Source of the DNA: JAGRMG01 sp047975215
GTDB taxonomy: Bacteria > Pseudomonadota > Alphaproteobacteria > Rhodobacterales > Rhodobacteraceae
NCBI GenBank assembly: GCA_047975215.1
Contig: JBKEDD010000107.1
Location: 1 to 64,000 of the forward strand
Direction: 5' to 3'
Length of the DNA stretch: 64,000 nucleotides
The notes under the pieces were generated by a model, which was given only the letters and a program-made list of their open reading frames with translations, was not told the origin of the DNA and searched no databases. The position numbers were made by a program, and so were the translations under genes. Shown here one piece after another: positions 18,718-26,770 of the stretch. Position 1 is the stretch's first letter, and each line of letters opens with the position of its first letter.

Positions 18718-19305
18718 ATGGCGCCCCGTATCGCCGCAACCGGTGCGCTGTCCGTCTTGCTGTGTGCGCTGGCGGTTTTCGGCGCCTCGTTTGGCGGGGC
18801 CGTGCGGGCGCAACAGATCGGCTTGCCGCAGACCTCGATCCTGACGATATCGCCGGACCGCCTGTTCGCCGAATCCGCCTTTGGCCGGCGGATCGCCAGC
18901 GAGATCGAGGCCGAAAGCGCGGTGCTGGCGGCCGAGAACCGCCGCATCGAGGCGGAGCTGAGCGCCGAGGAACGCGAGTTGACCGACCGGCGCCCCAAGA
19001 TGGAGCCGGACGCTTTTCGCGTCCTGGCCGATGCGTTCGACGAAAAGGTTCAGCGGATCCGAGTCGAGCAGGATGCTAAGGCGCGAACCCTGGCCCGGCG
19101 CGGCGAGGCGGCGCAGGGCGAATTCCTTCAGGCGGCGCGGCCGGTGCTCGAATCGCTGATGCGCGATTCCGGTGCCGGGGTGATCCTTGAACGATCAAGC
19201 GTGTTTCTCAGCGCCAATGCCACAGACGTAACCGACGCTGCCATTGCCCGGATCGACGCCGCCATCGGCGATGGGTCCGCGCCGGCGGGCGATCCGCAGA
19301 AATAG
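18718..19305 (+). CDS. OmpH/Skp-family periplasmic chaperone
   Basis: About 195 residues, with a signal peptide ending near GGAVRAQQ and a long charged helical region (residues about 60-130, for example ESAVLAAENRRIEAELSAEE and DEKVQRIRVEQDAKARTLAR) typical of the Skp tentacles. Skp-type chaperones hold unfolded outer-membrane proteins for the Bam complex. It starts eight bases after bamA stops. The sequence is divergent, so the assignment rests on fold pattern and position. Confidence 0.85.
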   Translation: MAPRIAATGALSVLLCALAVFGASFGGAVRAQQIGLPQTSILTISPDRLFAESAFGRRIASEIEAESAVLAAENRRIEAELSAEERELTDRRPKMEPDAFRVLADAFDEKVQRIRVEQDAKARTLARRGEAAQGEFLQAARPVLESLMRDSGAGVILERSSVFLSANATDVTDAAIARIDAAIGDGSAPAGDPQK

Positions 19306-19373
19306 CGCCGCTTGCCCCCGGGGGCGCGGGTTGCTAGTCAGTCGGGCATCGTTTCACGAACAGGACCCAGCCC

Positions 19374-19838
19374 ATGACGAGCCAGCTGCAAAGCGCCGAC
19401 ATCCAGCTGATACAGCGCATCCTGCCGCATCGCTATCCGTTCCTGCTGGTCGACAAGGTGGTCGAGATCGACGAAACCCGTTCCTGCCGCGGGATCAAGA
19501 ACGTGACGATGAACGAGCCGCATTTCCAGGGCCATTTTCCCGGCACACCGATCATGCCGGGTGTCACCATCATCGAGGCGATGGCCCAGACGGCAGGCGT
19601 GATGCTGGGTGTGGCGATGGATATCATCGACCGCGAGCTGCTGATCTATTTCATGTCCATCGACAAGTGCAAGTTTCGCCGCAAGGTTATTCCCGGCGAC
19701 GTACTGGAGATGCACATGACGACGCTGCGCGGCAAGCCCGGCGGCAAGGTCTGGAAGTTCGGCGGCCGCGCCACTGTGGCTGGGGAGATCGCGGCCGAGG
19801 CCGAGTTTTCGGCCTATGTGGACTTGCAGAAGGACTGA
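19374..19838 (+). CDS. fabZ: 3-hydroxyacyl-ACP dehydratase FabZ
   Basis: A 154-residue hot-dog-fold enzyme of fatty-acid synthesis that also supplies hydroxyacyl chains for lipid A. The catalytic His54 lies in HFQGHFPGTPIMPG and the catalytic Glu68 in TIIEAMAQTAGV; RYPFLLVDKV marks the N-terminal part. It has normal length and sits directly before lpxA, five bases apart. Confidence 0.97.
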   Translation: MTSQLQSADIQLIQRILPHRYPFLLVDKVVEIDETRSCRGIKNVTMNEPHFQGHFPGTPIMPGVTIIEAMAQTAGVMLGVAMDIIDRELLIYFMSIDKCKFRRKVIPGDVLEMHMTTLRGKPGGKVWKFGGRATVAGEIAAEAEFSAYVDLQKD

Positions 19839-19843
19839 CCGGC

Positions 19844-20629
19844 ATGGCCGAGATACACCCCACAGCCGTGGTGGATGAGCGCGCGCAGCTTGGCGCGGGC
19901 TGTGTCGTCGGGCCGTTCTGCATCGTGGGCCCGCAGGTCGTGCTGGGCGAGCGGGTCGAACTGAAAAGCCATGTCGTGATAACCGGCGACACCACGATCG
20001 GCGACGAAACTGTCGTGTTTTCCTTCGCGGTGATCGGCGAGATACCCCAGGATCTGAAGTTCCGGGGCGAACACAGCCGCCTGGTGATCGGCCGGCGCAA
20101 CCGTATCCGCGAACACGTCACCATGAATCCGGGCACCGATGGCGGCGGCGGGGTGACGCGGATAGGCGATGACTGCCTGTTCATGGCCAGCGCCCATGTG
20201 GCGCATGACTGCCAGATCGGCGACAGGGTGATCATGGTCAACAATGCCGGTGCCGCCGGGCATTGCATCATCGAGGACGACGTGATCATCGGCGGCCTGT
20301 CGGGGCTGCACCAGTGGGTGCGCGTCGGGCGCGGCGCCATTATCGGCGCGCTGACGATGGTGCCCAAGGACGTGATTCCCTATGGACTCGTGCAGGCGCC
20401 CCGGGGCGTGCTGGACGGGCTGAACCTTGTCGGCCTCAAGCGGCGCGGCGTGGCGCGCGCCGACATCACCGCGCTGCGCGCCGCCTTTCAGATGCTGGCG
20501 CAGGGCGAAGGCACGTTTCAGGACCGTGTGCGCCGTCTGGGCGAGGAAGCCGCCAGCGACTATGTGCGCGAGATCGTGAATTTCGTGCAGGCCGCGACCG
20601 ACCGGTCGTTCCTGACCCCGAAAGGATAG
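19844..20629 (+). CDS. lpxA: UDP-N-acetylglucosamine O-acyltransferase
   Basis: A 261-residue left-handed beta-helix enzyme that adds the 3-hydroxyacyl chain to UDP-GlcNAc, the first step of lipid A synthesis. Hexapeptide repeats run from residue 4 (IHPTAVVDERAQLGAGCVVG). The catalytic His121 lies in SAHVAHDCQIGD, and the C-terminal helical part is present. The ATG is five bases after fabZ; longer reading into fabZ was rejected because this start restores the family N-terminus. Confidence 0.96.
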   Translation: MAEIHPTAVVDERAQLGAGCVVGPFCIVGPQVVLGERVELKSHVVITGDTTIGDETVVFSFAVIGEIPQDLKFRGEHSRLVIGRRNRIREHVTMNPGTDGGGGVTRIGDDCLFMASAHVAHDCQIGDRVIMVNNAGAAGHCIIEDDVIIGGLSGLHQWVRVGRGAIIGALTMVPKDVIPYGLVQAPRGVLDGLNLVGLKRRGVARADITALRAAFQMLAQGEGTFQDRVRRLGEEAASDYVREIVNFVQAATDRSFLTPKG

Positions 20630-20633
20630 CCGC

Positions 20634-21440
20634 GTGCTGGCGCTGATCGCCGGGCAGGGGCGGCTTCCCGCGGTGCTGGCCGCGGCACATGCCGGCGCCC
20701 GGGGCGAACCGCCGCTGGTCTGTGCGCTCGAAGGATTTTCGCCCGAAGGTCTGGCGGTGGATATCCGTTTCCGGCTGGAAACCCTCGGCAGCCTGATCGC
20801 GGACCTGAAGGCGCGCGGCGTGCGGCGTGTCTGCATGGCTGGCGCGGTGCGGCGCACGCCAATCGATCCGGGCCTGATCGATGCGCCGACCCGGCCGCTG
20901 GTGCCGATCCTGCAACGGGCGCAGGCGGGCGGTGACGATGCCGCGCTGCGGGCGGTGATCGCGGTGTTCGAACAGGCCGGCCTCTGCATCGTCGCGGCGC
21001 ACGAGGTCGCGCCCGACCTGTTGCCGCCGGCGGGCTGTACAACGCGCGCGCAGCCCGGAGACCGCGACCGCACCGATGCCGCCCGCGCCCAGTCCATCGT
21101 CGCGGCGATGGGGCAGGCCGATATCGGCCAGTCCTGCGCCGTGCTGAAGGGCCAGGCGCTGGCCATCGAGGGCGTGTTCGGTACCGACTGGATGCTTGCC
21201 AGCCTGCAGGCACGCGCCGATAGCGGCGGAGGCATCCTCTACAAGGCGCCCAAACCGGTGCAGGACCGCCGCGCCGACCTGCCCGCGATCGGCCTCGAAA
21301 CCGTATCGGGCGCGGTTGCGGCCGGTCTTGGCGGCATCGTGATCGAGGCCGGCGGCGTGATCGTGCTCGACCGGGCGCAGGTGTTGGCGGATTGCGACTC
21401 GCGCGGCCTGTTTCTCTGGGTGCGGGAGACCTCGGGCTGA
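20634..21440 (+). CDS. lpxI: UDP-2,3-diacylglucosamine diphosphatase LpxI
   Basis: A 268-residue LpxI-type pyrophosphatase, the alphaproteobacterial replacement for LpxH, which makes 2,3-diacylglucosamine 1-phosphate. The N-terminal LALIAGQGRLPAVLA is typical. In the C-terminal domain TDAARAQSIVAAMGQADIGQ and GVFGTDWMLA are followed by GILYKAPKPVQDRRADLPAI, which contains conserved Asp/Arg positions. It begins with GTG, four bases after lpxA, and its stop overlaps the lpxB start. Confidence 0.94.
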   Translation: MLALIAGQGRLPAVLAAAHAGARGEPPLVCALEGFSPEGLAVDIRFRLETLGSLIADLKARGVRRVCMAGAVRRTPIDPGLIDAPTRPLVPILQRAQAGGDDAALRAVIAVFEQAGLCIVAAHEVAPDLLPPAGCTTRAQPGDRDRTDAARAQSIVAAMGQADIGQSCAVLKGQALAIEGVFGTDWMLASLQARADSGGGILYKAPKPVQDRRADLPAIGLETVSGAVAAGLGGIVIEAGGVIVLDRAQVLADCDSRGLFLWVRETSG

Positions 21441-22591
21441 TGCGGGTCTTTGTCGTCGCGGGCGAGGCGTCGGGCGACCGGCTTGGCGGGGCGCTGATGG
21501 CGGGGCTGAGAACGCTGGTGCCGGATGTGACCTTTGATGGCATAGGCGGGCCGCTCATGCAGGCGCAGGGCCTCATCAGCCGGTTCGCGATGGACGAGCT
21601 TTCGGTGATGGGCATCGCCGAGGTACTGCCGAAATACCGCCATCTCAAACGCCGCATAGCCCAGACCGCCGAGGCGGTTCTGGACTTTGCCCCCGATGTG
21701 CTGATCACCATCGACAGTCCGGATTTCTCGCTGCGGGTGGCCAAACTGGTCAAGGCGGCCAGCGCCATTCGCACCGTGCACTACGTCGCACCCTCGGTCT
21801 GGGCCTGGCGGCCGGGGCGGGCGGCGAAGATGGCCCGCGTGATCGACCATGTTCTGGCCCTGCTGCCGTTCGAGCCGCCCTACATGCAGGCCGCGGGCAT
21901 GGCATGCGATTTCGTCGGCCATCCGGTCGTGGCCGAGCCTCTGGCCAGCGACGCCGAGATTGCCGCCATGCGCGTCGCCTTCGGGCTGGGCACGGCACCG
22001 CTGCTTCTGGTCCTGCCGGGGTCGCGCCGGGGCGAGGTCGCGCGGCTGGCGCCGATCTTTGGCGCCGCGTTGCGCCTGTTTCTGGCCGACAGGCGCGGGA
22101 TGCGGGTGCTGATACCGGCGCCGGCGCCGGTTGCGCAACTGGTGCGCGATCTGGTTGCCGACTGGCCGGGCGAACCCGTGGTGATCGGCGCGGACGGTTT
22201 CGAGGCGCCGGTTGCAGAGGCCCACAAGCGCGCGGCATTTCGCGGCGCGGCGCTGGCGCTGGCGGCTTCGGGAACGGTATCGCTGGAACTGGCTGCCGCC
22301 CGGACCCCCATGCTGGTGGCCTACCGGCTGAACTGGCTGACCTGGCAGATCGCCAGACGCATGGTCAGGCTCGATACCGTGACGCTGGTTAACCTGGTCA
22401 GCCAAACCCGCGCGGTGCCCGAGTGCCTTGGCCCCGATTGCCGCCCCGATCTCGTCGCCGCGCGGTTGGCCGATGTTCAGGCGCGCCCGGACGCGCAGGC
22501 CGGGGCCATGGCGCTGACCATGCGCCGCCTCGGCCAGGGCGGCGAGGCGCCTGGGCTGCGCGCGGCGCGCGCCGTTCTTGCCCGCATGTGA
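21440..22591 (+). CDS. lpxB: Lipid-A-disaccharide synthase
   Basis: A 383-residue GT19 glycosyltransferase that joins UDP-2,3-diacylglucosamine and 2,3-diacylglucosamine-1-P. The N-terminal VFVVAGEASGDRLGGALM, then FDGIGGPLMQAQG and HYVAPSVWAWRPGRA, and the C-terminal ASGTVSLELAAARTPMLVAY are all diagnostic. The start ATG shares its A with the lpxI stop TGA. It is the last gene of the envelope cluster. Confidence 0.96.
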   Translation: MRVFVVAGEASGDRLGGALMAGLRTLVPDVTFDGIGGPLMQAQGLISRFAMDELSVMGIAEVLPKYRHLKRRIAQTAEAVLDFAPDVLITIDSPDFSLRVAKLVKAASAIRTVHYVAPSVWAWRPGRAAKMARVIDHVLALLPFEPPYMQAAGMACDFVGHPVVAEPLASDAEIAAMRVAFGLGTAPLLLVLPGSRRGEVARLAPIFGAALRLFLADRRGMRVLIPAPAPVAQLVRDLVADWPGEPVVIGADGFEAPVAEAHKRAAFRGAALALAASGTVSLELAAARTPMLVAYRLNWLTWQIARRMVRLDTVTLVNLVSQTRAVPECLGPDCRPDLVAARLADVQARPDAQAGAMALTMRRLGQGGEAPGLRAARAVLARM

Positions 22592-22908
22592 CCGGATCCA
22601 GCTTGGCGTCGCTTCAACTGACGCTGGCAACGTCCTGATTTTCCTGTTGTTTGCCGCCGTCGCGCGGGGCGCGCATCTTGCCCCGTCAGGACCGCGCCGA
22701 GGCTCAATGCGCCCTCAAACTGCGAAAGTTCGACCGAAATGGTCGCGGATCAGGTCAGTGGCCGGAGACACGCTCCGGGCGCCGATAGTGTCTGACTAAA
22801 TTACTCGGATTGACATTGCGTACTATTTCAATCAACTTTGTTCGGGAATCGAAGCCACCTCGTCTGCCGAGACCGGGGAAGCCATGATCGGACCGAAGGA
22901 ATTGATCA
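22592..22908. other. Intergenic region between lpxB and the hemP operon
   Basis: 317 bases with no convincing gene. The first part shows only a weak imperfect stem after lpxB. The second part carries the iron-type operator and a TTGACA box described at 22790-22815. Composition turns AT-richer from about 22790 on. Confidence 0.6.
22790..22815 (+). promoter_or_regulatory. Candidate iron-responsive operator abutting TTGACA
   Basis: Read on the minus strand, 22790-22810 gives ATCCGAGTAATTTAGTC followed by AGAC, which aligns with the sites at 30423, 40347 and 40493. It ends where a TTGACA box (22810-22815) begins, so a bound repressor would block that -35 element. No strong -10 box is visible; CAACTT lies at 17 bases spacing. 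Confidence 0.6.
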
Positions 22909-23076
22909 ATGGAAGACCCGCAATTGGCGCCCCAGGTTGGCGCGGACCACGAGAATGGTTGCCTGTCCGGTGCCGAAGTTCTCCGGGAACTCGCTTCGGC
23001 GCCCGAGCTATGGCCAACCGCCGGCCTCGAATGGCTGGTCGATCGGCTTGCCACCCATACGGGTGCAGACGCATGA
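22909..23076 (+). CDS. Small acidic protein coupled to hemP
   Basis: A 55-residue ORF beginning MEDPQLAPQVGADHENG, with AAGGA about nine bases upstream, whose stop overlaps the hemP start in ATGA. It has one Cys and no membrane segment, and its C-terminal half (AEVLRELASAP, then GLEWLVDRLATHTG) looks helical. I do not know a family for it. The good ribosome site, the stop-start overlap and its place just after the candidate iron operator suggest a translated leader gene or a small partner of HemP. Confidence 0.55.
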   Translation: MEDPQLAPQVGADHENGCLSGAEVLRELASAPELWPTAGLEWLVDRLATHTGADA

Positions 23077-23240
23077 ACTCTGTGGCGAACAAGCAGGATC
23101 TTGGGCAGGACCGGGAAGAAACGCCGGTTCACAATGCCGAGGAACTGACAGGTGGCGGGAGCCTGGCGCAAATCGAGTTTCGCGGCCAGACATACACGCT
23201 GCGCATCACCCGTGCCGGCAAGCTGATCCTGACGAAGTGA
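23073..23240 (+). CDS. hemP: Hemin uptake protein HemP
   Basis: A 55-residue protein whose C-terminal half (IEFRGQTYTLRITRAGKLIL and the final TK) matches the HemP family almost exactly; the N-terminal half is variable and polar, as in other members. HemP is found in heme/siderophore uptake loci and is needed for their expression or function in several bacteria; the mechanism is not settled. The ATG overlaps the preceding small ORF, so translation is probably coupled. Confidence 0.88.
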   Translation: MNSVANKQDLGQDREETPVHNAEELTGGGSLAQIEFRGQTYTLRITRAGKLILTK

Positions 23241-23247
23241 GCGCGAT

Positions 23248-23724
23248 ATGAACAGTGCAGAAAATCGTAGGCGCGGCGGAGCCGCGGTCGGATTTGTCGG
23301 CGACCTGCCGGCGGTCGAAGCCGGTGCCGTTCTGTACCTGCGAATGTGGCATGACGGCCCGGAAGCCCAGGCGCAGGTCTGGAACGACTTTGCATCGACG
23401 CTTGGCCCGCATTGTGGGCGCGAGGCGCTGAAATCGTTCGAAAGGATTTGCAGCCTGTGTATCGCGCACGGACGCCGGCCGCTCATGCGGCATCGCATCC
23501 GCTGCAAGTGCCTGGGCGCCGACGAATCCTGTTTCGCCAATTTCATCGGCTATGCGAGCGAAGGAAACCGCGAGGACGCCATGCTGATCGCCGCCACCAT
23601 CGTCCGCCCGGACGTGGCGGCCACCCTTGCGGCGCTGGCCGAGGAATTCGGACTGGCGTTGAAGCGAATGACGCTTCGGGTCGGCGGTTTCGGCCAGGCC
23701 AGGACCAGCGACACCATCCATTAG
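23248..23724 (+). CDS. Cys-rich protein of unknown function in the hemP operon
   Basis: A 158-residue soluble protein with six Cys in its middle (about 56, 68, 71, 86, 88 and 95): HCG, then CSLC, then CKCLGADESC, surrounded by His and Arg (GRRPLMRHRIRC). No signal peptide is visible, so it is probably cytoplasmic. The pattern would suit a metal or Fe-S site or a heme regulatory motif, but it is not a family I can name. It lies seven bases after hemP and 19 before the imelysin gene, within one apparent operon. Confidence 0.7.
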   Translation: MNSAENRRRGGAAVGFVGDLPAVEAGAVLYLRMWHDGPEAQAQVWNDFASTLGPHCGREALKSFERICSLCIAHGRRPLMRHRIRCKCLGADESCFANFIGYASEGNREDAMLIAATIVRPDVAATLAALAEEFGLALKRMTLRVGGFGQARTSDTIH

Positions 23725-23743
23725 AACCAGCAGAAGGACGTAT

Positions 23744-25024
23744 ATGATGAAGACCCTCACCCTGGCCACGAGCGCGCTGGCCCTTTCGATCGGGATTGGC
23801 GCCGCGGCCCAGGCCGACGGTCAAGCCGACAAGGCCGCGGTGCTTGAGACCTATGCCGATATCGCCGCGGCCAAATTCGCCGACAGCGTCGTCACCGCGA
23901 AGGCGTTGCGGGCGGCCGTCGCCACGCTGGTCGCAGAGCCGACCGAGGCCAACCTTGCCGCGGCGAAGGAGGCATGGCTTGCCGCCCGGGTGCCTTACCA
24001 GCAGACCGAGGTCTACCGCTTTGGCAATCTCATCGTTGACGAGTGGGAAGGCAAGGTGAACGCCTGGCCTCTGGACGAGGGCCTGATCGACTATGTCGAT
24101 GCGGCCTATGGCGGGCCGTCTGACGAAAACGAACTGGCGGTCCTGAACGTTATCGCCAACCCGAAATTCACCCTTGGCGGCAAGGAAATCGACGCCACCG
24201 AGATCACGCCGCAACTGCTTGAGGAAACCCTGCACGAGGCCGACGGGGTCGAGGCCAATGTCGCCACCGGATATCACGCCATCGAATTCCTGCTTTGGGG
24301 TCAGGATCTTAACGGGCACGCTTCGGGTGCCGGGATGCGCCCGGCCACCGACTATGCGGCGGGCGATGACTGCACCGGCGGCAATTGCGACCGCCGCGCC
24401 GCGTATCTTGTGGCGGCGAGCGACCTTCTGGTCAGCGACCTGGAGTGGATGGCGGCGCAATGGGCCGACGGCGGCGCCGCCCGCGCCAGTGTGACGGCGG
24501 ACGCGGATGCGGGGCTGGTTGCGATTCTGACCGGCATGGGTTCGCTGTCCTATGGCGAACAGGCGGGCGAGCGGATGCGGCTGGGCCTGATGCTGAACGA
24601 TCCCGAGGAAGAACACGACTGTTTCTCGGACAATACCCACAACAGCCATTTCTACGACGGCCAGGGCATCCGCAATGTCTATCTCGGCAGCTATACCCGT
24701 ATCGACGGTTCGACCGTCAAGGGCGCGTCGCTGTCGCAACTGGTCGCGCAGACCGATCCGACGCTCGACCAGGAGATGCAGGACAAGCTGTCGGTGACGA
24801 TGGACGCTCTGGGCGCGATCAAGTCGGCGGCCGATGGCGGATTTTACTATGACATGATGCTGGAACGGGGCAACGAGAAGGGCGAGGCCCTGATCATGGG
24901 CGGTGTTGAAGGCCTGATCGACCAGACCAAGACCATTGAGCGCATTGTTGCCGCGCTGGGGCTGGACGGCGTCGCCTTCGAAGGTTCCGACAGTCTCGAC
25001 AACCCGGATTCCGTCTTCCAGTAG
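23744..25024 (+). CDS. Imelysin-family periplasmic protein (IrpA/ICMP-like)
   Basis: A 426-residue exported protein with a signal peptide (cleavage near AAQADG). The GxHxxE motif is present as GYHAIE at about 176-181, in the first helical bundle of the imelysin fold. A Cys-containing loop (DDCTGGNCDRR) and a DPEEEHDCFSDNTHNS segment follow; both are common in bacterial iron-regulated imelysins. Members are iron-induced and thought to help iron or heme uptake in the periplasm. Two consecutive ATGs (23744, 23747) follow AAGGA. Confidence 0.9.
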   Translation: MMKTLTLATSALALSIGIGAAAQADGQADKAAVLETYADIAAAKFADSVVTAKALRAAVATLVAEPTEANLAAAKEAWLAARVPYQQTEVYRFGNLIVDEWEGKVNAWPLDEGLIDYVDAAYGGPSDENELAVLNVIANPKFTLGGKEIDATEITPQLLEETLHEADGVEANVATGYHAIEFLLWGQDLNGHASGAGMRPATDYAAGDDCTGGNCDRRAAYLVAASDLLVSDLEWMAAQWADGGAARASVTADADAGLVAILTGMGSLSYGEQAGERMRLGLMLNDPEEEHDCFSDNTHNSHFYDGQGIRNVYLGSYTRIDGSTVKGASLSQLVAQTDPTLDQEMQDKLSVTMDALGAIKSAADGGFYYDMMLERGNEKGEALIMGGVEGLIDQTKTIERIVAALGLDGVAFEGSDSLDNPDSVFQ

Positions 25025-25121
25025 AACGAAGCGAAACCAACAACCAACAGAAGGGACAAAGCCAGCGCCAAGGCCAGCCATGCCCCCGACCAGCACCGCT
25101 GGATCATAACGAGGACATGTG

Positions 25122-26171
25122 ATGAACAACCAACTGGCCCGGGCGCTGGCCCTCGGCGGCGCGCTTGCCGCACTGACGACCCAGAACGCCCTTGCCGAAG
25201 ATACCGACGCCCAGGACTTGGCACGCGCCGGGCAGGACAGCGCCGGGTTTTCCTGGGAAGGCGAAATCGAGATCGGCTATGAGTCGGTCTTCGATTCCAA
25301 CGTGCCCGGGAACGAAACCGATACCGCCTACGGGCGGGGCGAATTCAACGCCGCCTATTCGTTCGGCAACGGCGTTGCCGTGTTCGGCGGGCTGACCTTC
25401 GAGGAAGTGCAAGACGCGCTTGGCGCCACCGGCTATGGCTTCTACGTCCACGAACTGGGCGTCGAACTCGGTTTCGCAAACACCACCTTCCGGCTTGGCA
25501 AGGTGCATCCGGCTTTCGGCACCGCCTGGGACGAGGCCGCCGGGTTCTACGGCGGAACCCTGGCCGAGGATTACGAACTGGCCGAACAGATCGGTGTCCT
25601 GGCCGATGTCGATCTGGGCGATGCCGGGGTGTTGTCCTTTGGCACCTTCTTTGCCGACAACACCGCGCTCAGCCAGTCGGCGGGGTTCAACCGCGGGCGC
25701 AACACCACGGCGAGTGGCGGTGCGGGCAATACCGGAAATCTGGACAACCTGTCGCTGCAATGGGCCAACGAATTCGGCAACACCCGGGTCTGGGCCGGTG
25801 CCCGCTATCTCAGCGCCGGGGTTGGCGACGTGTCGGATGAAACCGGCGGTTTCCTCGCCCTCGGCCATACCTTCGGCGAAAGCTTCGGCCTGTTCGCCGA
25901 GGTCGCGGCGTTCGACGGCTATCGCGGCACCACCGACAACGCCACCTACGCGACGCTGAACGGCGTCTACTACATCGGCAACTGGTCGCTGTCGGGCACA
26001 TATGCGCGCCGCGACATAACCAGCGCCGGGGTAACCGATCTGGTGTCGGTCGCGGCCGAGTACGAGTTCAGGAACGGTATCACCCTGGGTGGCGCGCTGG
26101 CCCATGTCGACGATGCCGGTACACGGGACAAGCTGTTCGGCTTCAACGTCGTGATCCCGCTGGGCGGCTGA
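25122..26171 (+). CDS. Outer-membrane porin-like protein
   Basis: A 349-residue protein with a signal peptide (cleavage near NALAEDT) followed by alternating beta-strand patterns and many Gly/aromatic turns (YGRGEFNAAYSFGNGVAVFG). It ends in FGFNVVIPLGG rather than the usual terminal Phe. The pattern is that of an alphaproteobacterial porin barrel. It is in the same direction as the imelysin gene, 97 bases downstream, and is followed by a terminator, so it may be an iron-regulated porin. Confidence 0.8.
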   Translation: MNNQLARALALGGALAALTTQNALAEDTDAQDLARAGQDSAGFSWEGEIEIGYESVFDSNVPGNETDTAYGRGEFNAAYSFGNGVAVFGGLTFEEVQDALGATGYGFYVHELGVELGFANTTFRLGKVHPAFGTAWDEAAGFYGGTLAEDYELAEQIGVLADVDLGDAGVLSFGTFFADNTALSQSAGFNRGRNTTASGGAGNTGNLDNLSLQWANEFGNTRVWAGARYLSAGVGDVSDETGGFLALGHTFGESFGLFAEVAAFDGYRGTTDNATYATLNGVYYIGNWSLSGTYARRDITSAGVTDLVSVAAEYEFRNGITLGGALAHVDDAGTRDKLFGFNVVIPLGG

Positions 26172-26231
26172 GCCTTCCCGAACGGATCACCTGGCAACGC
26201 CCACACCTCCCAACTCGGGCTTGCCCGCACC

Positions 26232-26256
26232 GGGGCCCCGCGTCGCGCGGGGCCCC
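26232..26256 (+). terminator. Strong hairpin after porin gene
   Basis: A perfect 11-bp stem (GGGGCCCCGCG and complement) with a 3-base loop, then GACCGTTT. The T tract is short, so termination is likely but not certain. Confidence 0.7.
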
Positions 26257-26329
26257 GACCGTTTCGAAAACACGGAAGTTCAGATACCCGATAATTTCAC
26301 TTTGCTTTTGCGAACCGTTTGCGGCAGTA

Positions 26330-26350
26330 TCCCGACAAATACACTTGGGA
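26330..26350 (+). promoter_or_regulatory. Candidate iron-responsive operator before bfd-like gene
   Basis: TCCCGACAAATACACTTGGG plus A; it aligns base for base with the site at 40493 (T-CCGACAAAT-CACT-GG-A). It lies about 30 bases before the ferredoxin gene, over or just after a possible promoter (TTTGCG, 16 bases, TACACT). Confidence 0.6.
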
Positions 26351-26380
26351 ATACCGAATCCCTCTGCCGGAGCCGCGAAC

Positions 26381-26671
26381 ATGATCGTCTGCCACTGCAC
26401 GAACATATCGGACCGCGAGATTCACGCCGCGATTGACTGGATGCGGGCGGCGGACCCGGAAACCATCATCAGCCCCGGAAAAATCTATCACGCGCTGGGA
26501 AAGGCTGCCGATTGCGGCGGTTGCATGCCGCTATTTCTCGACACGATGCGGTCAAACGACAACCTGGGCGTGCCGTATCACCTCCGCAACCTGAAGGCCG
26601 GAATTGCGGGGAAGGGGGAATCAGGCCGCCGACCCAGGCGTTTACGATCGACCGGGGACGATGTCGCCTGA
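26381..26671 (+). CDS. Bacterioferritin-associated ferredoxin-like [2Fe-2S] protein
   Basis: A 96-residue protein that starts MIVCHCTNIS. Cys4, Cys6, Cys45 and Cys48 (CGGC) form the BFD-type [2Fe-2S] pattern CxC-N(~38)-CxxC. Bfd proteins reduce and release iron from bacterioferritin. The C-terminal 35 residues are basic (SGRRPRRLRS) and longer than the roughly 64-residue E. coli protein. The start has GGAG eight bases upstream. It is first in an operon with the di-heme oxidoreductase. Confidence 0.88.
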   Translation: MIVCHCTNISDREIHAAIDWMRAADPETIISPGKIYHALGKAADCGGCMPLFLDTMRSNDNLGVPYHLRNLKAGIAGKGESGRRPRRLRSTGDDVA

Positions 26672-26770
26672 TGAAGTGATCGCAATTGGCCGGTGAACAA
26701 GCCGCAATCTGCCCTCGGGAAAACCCCGGCCCGCACATGTGGGCCGGCTAAAGGAACGACGCACGATTCA

